Positions 45,631-54,666 of a stretch of 64,000 bases of DNA are shown piece by piece; positions within the stretch are counted from its first letter, which is position 1, and each line of letters opens with the position of its first letter. The notes below the pieces were generated by a model. That model had not been told where the DNA came from. It was given only the letters and a program-made list of their open reading frames with translations, and searched no databases. The translations under genes and the position numbers were made by a program. The stretch is from G963663495 sp963663495. GTDB lineage: Bacteria; Bacteroidota; Rhodothermia; Rhodothermales; Bin80. The stretch lies in NCBI GenBank assembly GCA_963663495.1, contig OY760427.1:4278001-4342000 (forward strand), given 5' to 3'.

Positions 45631-46950
45631 TCACCACCGCACGTAACCGCTCGCGGTCACGCCGTAGCTCACCGGTCGGTATGGTGCCATGTGCTCCATC
45701 GCCAAACCGCTCACGCTGAATCCTAACCCCGTGCGCCCCTGCACGCCAGCTCCTATGCGGTAGTCCCTGCCTCTGTCACGCAGCCCAATACCCACATGCG
45801 GCCGCAGCACGCTGCGCCTGTGAATGCGCGAGCCGTATCCCACCTCCAACTCCATCCGACGATCCGCCGGATACACCTCCCACGGACGCTCCGACTGCCA
45901 CAGCGTCCCCACATGCGTACGGCCCCAGGTCGGCCGCACCTGCGCTCCCAATCCCTCCATTCCGCCATATCGCACCATACCCGCATATCCCCACTCCCCG
46001 TAGCCGTCCTCCTGATGCAACACCAAACGTCTTGACATCACCTCCGCATGCAACATCCCCATCCGCACGCGTAACCCTCCGCCTGCCTCCATTCCCATTC
46101 CTCTCTCCGCATCCCCGCCGCTGTGCAAAACCGCCGCCTCCACATACGGCTCCAAGATATCCTGCAACGTCACCGATCCCTCCAGACCCGCGCGAACACG
46201 GCTCACCCCTATCCCTCCATCCATCCCCAGCCAGAACCCGTCCGCCTCGTACCCCAGCCGCGCGCCCGCCCAGCGTACCAACGTGCCGCCTACCCCCGCT
46301 GCCATCAGCCGCATTCCCGTGTCCGCTGCTTCAGCCACTACCCCCTGTCCTGCTCCTGCCAATCCCCACACACTGTGCCGCATTCCCCCGTAGCGCACGT
46401 ATGGATACCAGCCCGTCATCTGCAGTAGCGTCCCTTCCTCTTCCAATGCCTCGCTGCGCGATACCACCATCCCCATCAGCCAGCGACCTCCCGCACGGTA
46501 GTCCGCTCCCAATGACGCTGTCACCACATCCGCTCCCGATATCCCGCCGCTCTGCAACCTGCTGTACGCACCACGACCCCATACACTCAGCCGCTCTCCA
46601 CTTGCCTGCATACCACAGCCCGACAATAAATGCGACGCCCGTACCCGCTGACCGGGAAACGGCCTCGGCATACAACCCACCAATGATCCCTCCATACGCT
46701 CCGTTACCGACTCCACTATATGCACCGCCACACTCCGGCCCAATCGCGCACGGGTTCCCGTATCCTCCGTCCCCAACACCACCTCCTCGCGGACCATCTC
46801 ATCCCCCAACTCCACCATTAGCGCAAACGCCTCCCCGCTACTTTGCGCGCGCAGTAACGGCACGCGCACCTCTTTTCTTGTCTCCCCAGGCCCAAACTCC
46901 AGTACCCCTTCCATGCGCTCGTAGTCCTTTCCCGCCCATGCCGTGCCGTT
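45631..46950 (-). CDS. Outer-membrane beta-barrel domain of the giant surface protein (3' part after frameshift)
   Basis: An open frame of 427 codons from ATG 46914 exists, but the upstream codons to about 46950 (GTAWAGKDYER) belong to the same product, and they complete the last Calx-beta domain of the gene at 46818-52514. After the Calx-beta end (GVLEFGPGETRKEVRVPLLR) there is a short linker and about 290 residues of alternating strands rich in Gly, Tyr and Trp, ending in the aromatic residue Trp (GYVRW). This is the layout of an autotransporter-like translocator barrel. Alone it lacks a signal peptide and could not be exported. Confidence 0.8.
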   Translation of the reverse strand, partial: NGTAWAGKDYERMEGVLEFGPGETRKEVRVPLLRAQSSGEAFALMVELGDEMVREEVVLGTEDTGTRARLGRSVAVHIVESVTERMEGSLVGCMPRPFPGQRVRASHLLSGCGMQASGERLSVWGRGAYSRLQSGGISGADVVTASLGADYRAGGRWLMGMVVSRSEALEEEGTLLQMTGWYPYVRYGGMRHSVWGLAGAGQGVVAEAADTGMRLMAAGVGGTLVRWAGARLGYEADGFWLGMDGGIGVSRVRAGLEGSVTLQDILEPYVEAAVLHSGGDAERGMGMEAGGGLRVRMGMLHAEVMSRRLVLHQEDGYGEWGYAGMVRYGGMEGLGAQVRPTWGRTHVGTLWQSERPWEVYPADRRMELEVGYGSRIHRRSVLRPHVGIGLRDRGRDYRIGAGVQGRTGLGFSVSGLAMEHMAPYRPVSYGVTASGYVRW

Positions 46951-49900
46951 ACCGTACGGTAACGGCCCGTCAGCCGCTCTGCCACGGGTGCCAGTAGTCC
47001 CACCACAAACACCGCCTCGGTCTGCGACACCGCAATGGCTCGCACCTGCACGCCCGGCGCTGTCTCATCATCCACGACTGTGCCCGTAGCCATCGCCTGC
47101 CCGATTTGTGTATTCGTCGGATTAGACAGCGTCACCTCTATCGTTTCGTTTCCTTCCTGCAAGTCGTCGTCTATCAGCGGTATCCTTACTTGCGCCTCCG
47201 TACTGCCGGTCTCAAATACCACCAGCCCCTGGGTAGCCTCGTAGTCCACATCCGATGTTGCCGTGCCTCCTGTCACCGCAAACTGCACCGATACCACCTT
47301 GGTGCTACCATAATTTAGCCGCACCGCCATAACCAATTCATCCGAACTCTCCGTCCCGGTACCGTCATGGATGCTGACCTCTATTGGGTCATCCTTAATC
47401 GTCACATCCCCCTCCGCATCCAAAAGCATGGCATGCTCTGAAGCATTCAGCCTTACTACCAATCCCTCGTCTTCCTCCACCACATCATCACGCGCTACCG
47501 GTACCCATACATGCCTCACCGTCTCCCCCGGAGCAAAGACGAGTGTGCCCATCGTGCGTGTATAGTCCGCCCCCGCCTCTGCCGTACCGTCGTGCGTGGC
47601 ATATGCCACCCCTATACGTACCGCGCTCGTACCGCTAAGCGATACTGCAAGCTTCGCACGCCCTCCATCCTCTGATACCGTCACATCGCCTATGGAGAGC
47701 TGTGGCAGATGATCATTGTCCAGTATTGTCACATTGGTTTGGCCGCCTCCGTCAAGCTGCACCACAAATGCTTCCCGACCCTCGTGCATCGCGTCGTCTT
47801 GGGTTGAAACTTGTATTACCGCTCCCATCTCGCCAGGCTCAATCGTCACCGACCCGGCGCTCACCTCCTCATAATCCTCCCCGGCTGTTGCCGTCACATC
47901 ACGCGTGCTGTAGGACACTGTGACAGGCTTCGTGCTGGTGCTACTAAGACGCAGGTAAACCTTCGCGGTACCCCCTTCCCGTACATACACCGCCGGCACC
48001 ATGCTGACAGTCGGCCCAGCATCGTTGTCCGTGATCGTGGCACGGCCTGTTGCCATGCCCAGCTCCGCTCCCTGCGCGTCCGTTAGCTCCAGCGTAAAAG
48101 TCTCCTCTTCCTCGTGCAATGCGTCATCAATGATCTGCACCGGTACCTCCTTCTCCAGATCACCTGCTGCGAATGTCAGTACCCCGCTTGTCTGCTCGTA
48201 ATCTGAACCCATCGTTGCTGAACCATCCTGCGTATGGTAACGGACGGTGACAGCAGTAATGCTTTGCCTGTTGAGTCTTACCTGAAATCGCGCCGGTCCA
48301 GCACCCTCAGAAACCAATACCGATGAATTAGCCAAACCTAGGCGGTGCGGCACATCATCATCACGGACAGCTATCTCTACGCTCCCGGATTCTCCACTGT
48401 AGTTACCACCGCTCGCTGACAACTGTAACTTCCCGAATTCGTCGGCACCGTTCGCATCGTCGAGTGGTGTTACCATAACCGTCTGACGAGCGCTCCAATC
48501 CGCAGGCATAAAAGTCAAGCCAAGAGGACTGACCGATACCTTGCCATCCAGTGCGGACTCTATCCCAAGAGATACGGTGACTTGGCCCGAAGGTGGAGTC
48601 GCAAGCGATACCGTTAAGGTCTTGCCTGCATCCCCCTCAACCAGTGCCACTGCTGCCGGCCTTACTACCAGCCCCGCCTCGTCGTCGTCCAGCACCGTCA
48701 CCATTAATTCCTCCTCCACACCATCGTATTCCGCGCCCGAAGCCCGGTGTGTCAGTGTAGCACGGTCATTGTCTGTATCATCGTCTTCGTCCGCATGCAC
48801 CATCACCGCCTGCATGGCATACCAATCATCGGGCGTGAACGTCAGCGATGCATCACTGACCGTAACCTCGGGACTATCACTTGCGATTCTCACGATTACC
48901 GTGCCCGATGGCTCCGCCATTAGCCGCACTGTATAAGACTCTGCGTCCCCTTCAACAATCTCAAGCTCTGTAGGGGATAGCACAATCCCTGCTATGTCAT
49001 TGTCCTGTACGGCAACGAAAACCTCCTCTGCCTCGCCGTTATACTCACCCCCGGATGCGGATAGGGTAAGCCGTACGCTTGCGTCCATCGTATTGTCGTC
49101 CTCATACGCACGCACTGTCACCGAAACAGGCATGCTCCAGTCCTCTGACGTGTACCGGAGCATCCTCGGGTTCACCATCACATCCGTTCCAGCATCGCCC
49201 GTGATCCGCACATCCACCGTCTGCGTGGGCTCGGTGAGTAGCCGGACCCTAAAATGCTTTTCCGCCCCCTCTGGCACCGGCAGGTAAGCGGGCCATACTA
49301 CCAACCCTGCAGGCGAATCATTGTCCTTGACCGCCACCGTTACAGCCCCTGTCACTGAATCATAATCTCCTCCCGATGCAGTGTGCGCAAGCGTGGCACT
49401 GTCGTCGTCCGTGTCTGCGTCTTCTGCCGCACGCACCATTACCGTCTGTTCAGCAGCCCAATCACTGGAAGTGAACGTCAGGGAAGTAGCGCTCGTCGTT
49501 ACGGCGCTATTGTCGCTTTTAACACTCACCGTTACCGTGCCGGTCGGTTTGGTCTCCAGTCTCACACGGTATGTACCCGATACCCCCTCAATCACGGTTA
49601 ACGCTGTCGGCGCGGTACGCAACCCCGGCGTATCGTCGTCTGTCACCATCACAGGCAAATCCTTGCTCACCGATCCGTAGTCCCCGCCCGAAGCCGCGTG
49701 GGCAAGTATCACCGACTCGTTGGTAGCATCGTCATCGTCGGGCGCTGTCACGGTAACAGTCTGCGCTGTATCCCAGGTAGAACCCGTGAAGGTCAGCCTG
49801 GAAGGGCTCATCGTTACGCCCGTACCCGTGATAGAAACCGTTACTGCTTCCGTCGGCTGCGTGGCAAGCCTTACTGTGTAATCACGGGAACCCCCTTCTT

Positions 49901-52514
49901 GAATCGTCAGGCTTAGATTGCTCAACACCAAGCCCGGTGTGTCGTTGTCTGTTACATCCACCGACACTCTCCCATTTATGCCATCATACCCGCCTCCACT
50001 GGCCGCAAGTCCTAAAGTCCCTGCCTCGTCGGTTGCATCCGCATCACCCTCAGCAGTCACGGTTACCGATTGATCGGTGCTCCAATTGGAAGATACGAAT
50101 GTCAGGTGTGGCACGGTCAACGCCACCTTCCCATCCAGCTCCGGTGGAATACTTACCGCCACCATCACATCTTCCCCCACTAGAGGCGATGAGCCCAGCT
50201 TTACTTTAAACTCCTTTCCGGAACCCCCTTCCACCAAGCTCACCGTCAACGGAGCCACTACCAATTGCGCTATCTCATCGTCATCAACGGTGACAGATAC
50301 ATCACCCGTCTGGCCATCATACCCGCCTCCACTTGCCGACAAACCCAATGTCCCTGCTTCGTCTGCTGCATCCCCATCGCCCTCCGCTGTCACGGTTACT
50401 GATTGATCGGTGCTCCAATTGGAAGATGTGAAGGTCAGGTTGTCGTCAGACAACGATACCTTTCCGGCCAGTCCTGGGGGAATGTTCACCTGCACCGTCA
50501 CGTCATTCCCCACAGGAGCCGAACCCAGTCTTACCGCAACCCCCTTGCCCGAACCTCCTTCCACCAAGCTTAGCGTTGTCGGAGCCACTACCAACTGCAC
50601 TGTGTCATCGTCATCAACCCTGACAAATACATCACTCGTCTGGCCACCATACCCGCCTCCAATTACCGACAGATCCAATGTCCCTGCTTCGTCTACTACA
50701 TCCCCATCGCCTTCCGCTGTCACCGTTACCGATTGATTTTCGTCCCAGTCGGAAGATGTGAACGTCAGGATAGGCTTGGTCATCGACACCTTTCCATCCA
50801 GCTCCCACGGAATATCCACAAACACCGTCACGTCATTCCCCACTGGAGCCGAACCCAGTCTCACCGTAAACCCCTTTCCCGAACCTCCTTCCACTAAACT
50901 TAGTGATCTGGGGGCCACTACCAATTGCACTCTGTCATCGTCATCAACGATGACAGACACATAACCCGTCTGGCTCTGGCCACTATACCCGCCCCCACTT
51001 GCCGACAAATCCAATGTCCCTGCTTCGTCTTTTCCATCCGCATCGCTCTCCGCTGTCACCGTTACTGATTGATCAGTGCTCCAGTTGGAAGATGTGAAGG
51101 TCAATTGTGGCTCGGACAATGTTACCTTTCCATCCAGCCGAGGTCCAACATTTACCGCTACTGTCACATCTTTCCCTACTGGCGGTGACGAGCCCAGCTT
51201 TACCCTAAAGGCTTGTCCAGAATCCTCTTCCACCAGATCCAGATGGTTTGGTGTAACTATAAGCCTTATCGCATACTTATCTGTTATCGTCACCCACAGA
51301 CTTTCCGATACCCCGTCAAAAAGTCCTCCTGGTGCGGTTGCCGTGTGCATGAGCGTCTCCCTCTCGTCAATCGCGTCGGCATCTTCTCCTGCCGTCACAG
51401 TGACTGTTTGCCCTTGATGCCAATTCGCCGGCGTGAACGTCAGACTCGTCTTGTTAAGTGCCAAGTCCGTCCCGGTATACCCCGTTATCGCCACCATAAC
51501 ATCACCGCCGGGTTGCTCGCTCAAGGCTATGGTGTACGTGTTCTGCCCTCCTTCGTCTACAGACAGTGGAGAAGGCTCAATTATGAGATGAGATCCTTCA
51601 ACAATAGTGCCCGTGGCCTTTTGCTCCGGGATGCCAGAAAACTGATCCGAGATTGTAACCAGTTCAAACGTTTCAGTGCCTTCTGAAATCTGATCCTTCA
51701 CCAATGGCACCCCGATGTAAGCACGTATCTGGCCCTTCCTGACCGTGACCGATCCCTTCGTCCTTGTGTAATCCGTTCCGGCTTTTGCTGTACCATCCTT
51801 CGTGGAGTATTTCACAGTCAGGTCTCGCGCTACCGGTTGCGGGAACTCCAACAGGAATGTCATATTTCCATGACTCTCATTGGCAGTCGCATCGCTTACA
51901 GTCCACCCGTCAACATCCAGTATGCGAACTCGGTGGGCGTAATCAAGCTCTACCGGTCCGTCTCGGTTTTTGCCGCAGTAGCAATCCATTTCCTCATCTC
52001 CTTCAGGTATACCATCCGAAAGGGCTTCGTATCTATCTGAACCATAGGCCACCCTTTGTCCAACCCACGTTATGGTACGGAGACTGTCTGGCCCAGTCAC
52101 CAACACATCTTTCCCTCGCTCAGCCGTACCGTAAACATGATGGATATACACGTATGACCCAAACCTATCACCTCCGCAAGAATAGCGGGTCTGGCAAGTG
52201 GTCCCTTCTTGTACTTCTCTCCAAATTGGACCGGGCACCGATGGGCATTCAGGGACCTGTGGTGAAGCTTCATTGCTCACCATTTGGGACGATTGGATGC
52301 GCGGGGCTACTTCTTCCGGTTCAGATCCGGTGCTTATCTCAATCTCAGTAGCCGGAGCAGTAAATCGCGACTCCGCAGCATCCTGGCCCTGCACGGACTG
52401 AATTATTCCGAGAGCATTCAGCAAACCAAATAGCAACACCACACATCTCAGGACAACATGCGTGGTCCAACAATCAAACGCGGCTTCAGATATCATTCCG
52501 ATTGATGCCAGCAC
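46818..52514 (-). CDS. Giant Calx-beta/cadherin-like repeat surface protein (5' part, frameshifted before its barrel)
   Basis: 1,898 codons. The N-terminus has a signal peptide (VVLLFGLLNALGIIQSVQGQ); starts at 52514 or 52496 are possible. A unique region to about 205 is followed by a Calx-beta domain, ten ~100-residue repeats of the type LVVAPxxLSLVEGGSG...LTFTSSNWSTDQSVTV...GGGYDGQ, and five more Calx-beta domains (for example YSTRDVTATAGEDYEEVSAG). Acidic DDDD turns suggest calcium binding. The frame leaves the coding track at about 46945-46951, inside the final Calx-beta, and ends with an unrelated tail. Intact, it would be a ~2,300-residue adhesin-like autotransporter. Confidence 0.88.
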   Translation of the reverse strand: MLASIGMISEAAFDCWTTHVVLRCVVLLFGLLNALGIIQSVQGQDAAESRFTAPATEIEISTGSEPEEVAPRIQSSQMVSNEASPQVPECPSVPGPIWREVQEGTTCQTRYSCGGDRFGSYVYIHHVYGTAERGKDVLVTGPDSLRTITWVGQRVAYGSDRYEALSDGIPEGDEEMDCYCGKNRDGPVELDYAHRVRILDVDGWTVSDATANESHGNMTFLLEFPQPVARDLTVKYSTKDGTAKAGTDYTRTKGSVTVRKGQIRAYIGVPLVKDQISEGTETFELVTISDQFSGIPEQKATGTIVEGSHLIIEPSPLSVDEGGQNTYTIALSEQPGGDVMVAITGYTGTDLALNKTSLTFTPANWHQGQTVTVTAGEDADAIDERETLMHTATAPGGLFDGVSESLWVTITDKYAIRLIVTPNHLDLVEEDSGQAFRVKLGSSPPVGKDVTVAVNVGPRLDGKVTLSEPQLTFTSSNWSTDQSVTVTAESDADGKDEAGTLDLSASGGGYSGQSQTGYVSVIVDDDDRVQLVVAPRSLSLVEGGSGKGFTVRLGSAPVGNDVTVFVDIPWELDGKVSMTKPILTFTSSDWDENQSVTVTAEGDGDVVDEAGTLDLSVIGGGYGGQTSDVFVRVDDDDTVQLVVAPTTLSLVEGGSGKGVAVRLGSAPVGNDVTVQVNIPPGLAGKVSLSDDNLTFTSSNWSTDQSVTVTAEGDGDAADEAGTLGLSASGGGYDGQTGDVSVTVDDDEIAQLVVAPLTVSLVEGGSGKEFKVKLGSSPLVGEDVMVAVSIPPELDGKVALTVPHLTFVSSNWSTDQSVTVTAEGDADATDEAGTLGLAASGGGYDGINGRVSVDVTDNDTPGLVLSNLSLTIQEGGSRDYTVRLATQPTEAVTVSITGTGVTMSPSRLTFTGSTWDTAQTVTVTAPDDDDATNESVILAHAASGGDYGSVSKDLPVMVTDDDTPGLRTAPTALTVIEGVSGTYRVRLETKPTGTVTVSVKSDNSAVTTSATSLTFTSSDWAAEQTVMVRAAEDADTDDDSATLAHTASGGDYDSVTGAVTVAVKDNDSPAGLVVWPAYLPVPEGAEKHFRVRLLTEPTQTVDVRITGDAGTDVMVNPRMLRYTSEDWSMPVSVTVRAYEDDNTMDASVRLTLSASGGEYNGEAEEVFVAVQDNDIAGIVLSPTELEIVEGDAESYTVRLMAEPSGTVIVRIASDSPEVTVSDASLTFTPDDWYAMQAVMVHADEDDDTDNDRATLTHRASGAEYDGVEEELMVTVLDDDEAGLVVRPAAVALVEGDAGKTLTVSLATPPSGQVTVSLGIESALDGKVSVSPLGLTFMPADWSARQTVMVTPLDDANGADEFGKLQLSASGGNYSGESGSVEIAVRDDDVPHRLGLANSSVLVSEGAGPARFQVRLNRQSITAVTVRYHTQDGSATMGSDYEQTSGVLTFAAGDLEKEVPVQIIDDALHEEEETFTLELTDAQGAELGMATGRATITDNDAGPTVSMVPAVYVREGGTAKVYLRLSSTSTKPVTVSYSTRDVTATAGEDYEEVSAGSVTIEPGEMGAVIQVSTQDDAMHEGREAFVVQLDGGGQTNVTILDNDHLPQLSIGDVTVSEDGGRAKLAVSLSGTSAVRIGVAYATHDGTAEAGADYTRTMGTLVFAPGETVRHVWVPVARDDVVEEDEGLVVRLNASEHAMLLDAEGDVTIKDDPIEVSIHDGTGTESSDELVMAVRLNYGSTKVVSVQFAVTGGTATSDVDYEATQGLVVFETGSTEAQVRIPLIDDDLQEGNETIEVTLSNPTNTQIGQAMATGTVVDDETAPGVQVRAIAVSQTEAVFVVGLLAPVAERLTGRYRTVTARHGRERTTSAWKGYWSLGLGRQEKRCACRYCARKVAGRRLR
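46945..46966. repeat. Perfect 22-bp palindrome at the frameshift
   Basis: Each half is GCCGTTACCGT and its complement, with no spacer. It falls exactly where the giant surface protein changes frame (TAC CGT ACG GTA A/CGGC). A hairpin here could cause a one-base deletion during replication, or an error in sequencing or assembly. Confidence 0.9.
49970..51290. repeat. Four ~330-bp direct repeats within the surface-protein gene
   Basis: The block around GTTACCGATTGATCGGTGCT recurs at about 50062, 50395, 50725 and 51060, i.e. every 330-335 bases, with high identity. Each encodes one ~110-residue domain. The regular spacing in frame allows loss or gain of whole domains by recombination. Confidence 0.85.
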
Positions 52515-52852
52515 TGCAAACCAACTTCATATCCTGCTCCCATGTGGCCCCAAGATACGATTCGAAGAGTTAGCCACCGGGCAGACAGCCCCTTTACTAC
52601 GACCTGATTGTTATCGGTTAGTTTACTGGCATGTGGGTGCAGCATCCGATACTTACCACGCTTCGCGGCGCAGAATCGGCCTTGTAGCTGGAGACATACG
52701 GTGACAAAAGCCGCACTGCAGTTTGACACCTGTAAAGGATCGAACAGTCCATTTTCGGTATTACCTTGACTGGGGGCGGTGTTATTGCACCTCCAGAACA
52801 GTTGTTGCGTACCGTATTCTATATGACGAACTCCTAATTCCATCTGACCGCC
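52515..52852. other. Divergent intergenic region
   Basis: About 340 bases between the surface-protein gene (leftward) and the small membrane protein (rightward). TTGACT at about 52768 could be part of a promoter for the rightward gene. No coding sequence is supported. Confidence 0.45.
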
Positions 52853-53104
52853 ATGAGATATACTGCGTTTGCCCTGATTGCAGCACCGCTCCTTGCCGGG
52901 TGCGGTGACAACCTCCTGCAAATGGCCTCCAGGCCGACCCAGCTGGGGTGTTGCGGCATCGTAATCCTTGTACTGGACATCATTGCCATAATTGAAATAG
53001 CCGGCAGTAGCCGGACGCTGGGCTCAAAAATCCTTTGGGTCTTAATCATTTTCTTTGTACCAATTGTGGGTTTGGTGGTGTACTATGTGTTTGAGCGTAA
53101 TTGA
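52853..53104 (+). CDS. Small membrane protein with PLDc_N-type domain
   Basis: 83 residues. A possible lipoprotein signal (FALIAAPLLAGCG) is followed by two membrane segments with the PLDc_N pattern: LVLDIIAIIEIAGSSRTLGS KILWVLIIFFVPIVGLVVYY. This motif is normally the N-terminal anchor of phospholipase-D-like proteins and also occurs as a stand-alone small protein. The combination of a lipobox-like Cys with the domain is slightly unusual. Function unknown. Confidence 0.8.
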   Translation: MRYTAFALIAAPLLAGCGDNLLQMASRPTQLGCCGIVILVLDIIAIIEIAGSSRTLGSKILWVLIIFFVPIVGLVVYYVFERN

Positions 53105-53197
53105 ACAGCGAAGCGAAGAGAGGCTCGCGGGCAAGCGCATGCCCCTGCTTCCGCGTTCGGGACAAGACATAATCAGGTACGCCTCCCGCAGTCCGCT

Positions 53198-54445
53198 TTG
53201 CACACCTTGGCACTAGTGCAACGACGCACATTAGCATGCCTAGCGGCCGGAGCAGCACTATATGTGCTCGCAATTGCCAGTATTGAACCGGACGCGGTTG
53301 AGCCAACGGTCATACTAGTATCCATTGATGGCTTTCGCGCCGACTACCTTGAGAAGTTTCACCTTCCACACTTGCAGAAGCTTGCGGCACAAGGCGCCCA
53401 GGCCGACTACCTGATCCCCAGTTTCCCAACGAAGACTTTCCCAAATCACTATACCTTAGTGACAGGGCTTTATCCGGCCCACCACGGAATCATCAGCAAT
53501 TCCTTTTATGACCCACTGTTCGACGATAGGTATTCGATGTCCGACAGGGAGGCAGTCACCCATGGCCGTTGGTACGGTGGAAAACCAATCTGGGTAACAT
53601 TGGAGGAGGCTGGCAAGGCTACGGCACCCTTCTTCTGGCCGGGTTCGGAAGCGCAAATCGCCGGGTACCGACCAACGCATTACCGTGTATATGACAATAA
53701 TGTCCGGCATGAGGACCGGGTTGAGTGGATCATCAATGCCCTAGAGATGCCTGAAGACGAGCGCCCGGTGTTCCTTACGCTATACATGTCCGTAGTGGAC
53801 GAGGCAGGGCATCTGCACGGTCCGCATTCAAAGCAAGTTGCTGATGCACTGCAAAAGGTTGACGCAGTGATCGGACTCTTGGTGGACAGGCTGGAAGCAA
53901 TCAACATGCTGGACCATGTAAATCTCCTTGTCACCGGCGATCATGGAATGGCCGCTACGTCACGTGAACGTGTGATATTCCTGGAGGATTATCTGGACAT
54001 GCGTACGGTCTACGTGCGAGAATTAGATCCAGTGGCTATGCTTGAAGCCTTACCAAACCATCTTGACTCGGTGGAGACTCAATTGCGCAGGGTGCCGCAC
54101 TTGCGCGTGTTTCGCAGGGACAGCGTTCCCCCTGAATTGCACTTTCGCGGACACATCAGAATCCCTTCGCTCATCGGTATAGCGGCGGAAGGATGGCGCA
54201 TAGGCAAACGCTCTACTATGCAACGCAATCCGAGACTATATGATGGCGGCACCCACGGCCATGACCCTGCGTTGCCCTCCATGCGGACGATCTTTATCGC
54301 CCGTGGCCCCGACATTGCGCGCGGCAATAGAGTGCAGCCACACAGCAATGTGCATGTGTATACCCTGATGGCGCACATCTTGGGCATTGATCCCGTACCC
54401 AACGACGGATCCATTGATAGTGTGCGCGCCTTCCTCCGGGACTAA
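53198..54445 (+). CDS. Alkaline-phosphatase-superfamily phosphodiesterase (ENPP-like)
   Basis: 415 residues, starting with TTG at 53198. An N-terminal hydrophobic segment (LACLAAGAALYVLAIAS) probably anchors or exports it. Type I phosphodiesterase/nucleotide pyrophosphatase motifs: SIDGFRADY (metal Asp), PTKTFPNHYTLVTGLYPAHH (nucleophile Thr and following Asn), DEAGHLHGP (metal Asp and His), VTGDHGM (metal Asp-His), and GTHGHDP near the end. By family it hydrolyses nucleotide or other phosphodiester bonds in the periplasm. Substrate not predictable. Confidence 0.9.
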   Translation: MHTLALVQRRTLACLAAGAALYVLAIASIEPDAVEPTVILVSIDGFRADYLEKFHLPHLQKLAAQGAQADYLIPSFPTKTFPNHYTLVTGLYPAHHGIISNSFYDPLFDDRYSMSDREAVTHGRWYGGKPIWVTLEEAGKATAPFFWPGSEAQIAGYRPTHYRVYDNNVRHEDRVEWIINALEMPEDERPVFLTLYMSVVDEAGHLHGPHSKQVADALQKVDAVIGLLVDRLEAINMLDHVNLLVTGDHGMAATSRERVIFLEDYLDMRTVYVRELDPVAMLEALPNHLDSVETQLRRVPHLRVFRRDSVPPELHFRGHIRIPSLIGIAAEGWRIGKRSTMQRNPRLYDGGTHGHDPALPSMRTIFIARGPDIARGNRVQPHSNVHVYTLMAHILGIDPVPNDGSIDSVRAFLRD

Positions 54446-54666
54446 CCCTATCCCCTACTCATTAAAGGCCCTTTCCGTGTTGGAGGATGCCGTGTATGTA
54501 ACGGCGCGCTGGGCAGAATCAGGTTTGAAGTCGGCTACGAACTCCCTGTAATCGCGACCGCTCAGACGAACATCCTGCCCGAGCGCCCCTGACCTCCAAG
54601 ATCGGCACGCCAGCGAAAAACGTTACGGCCAAAGCGTGTTTGTGTTTATCGGCAGAACATCCGCCG

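Noticed and set aside
45753..46997. Several long open frames on both strands across the barrel and repeat gene
   Set aside because: They are shadows of the GC-skewed, repetitive surface-protein gene and lack similarity of their own.
49970..51290. Regular ~330-bp repeats considered as a CRISPR-like array
   Set aside because: Repeat units are long, contiguous and encode protein domains; no short repeats with unique spacers occur anywhere in the window.
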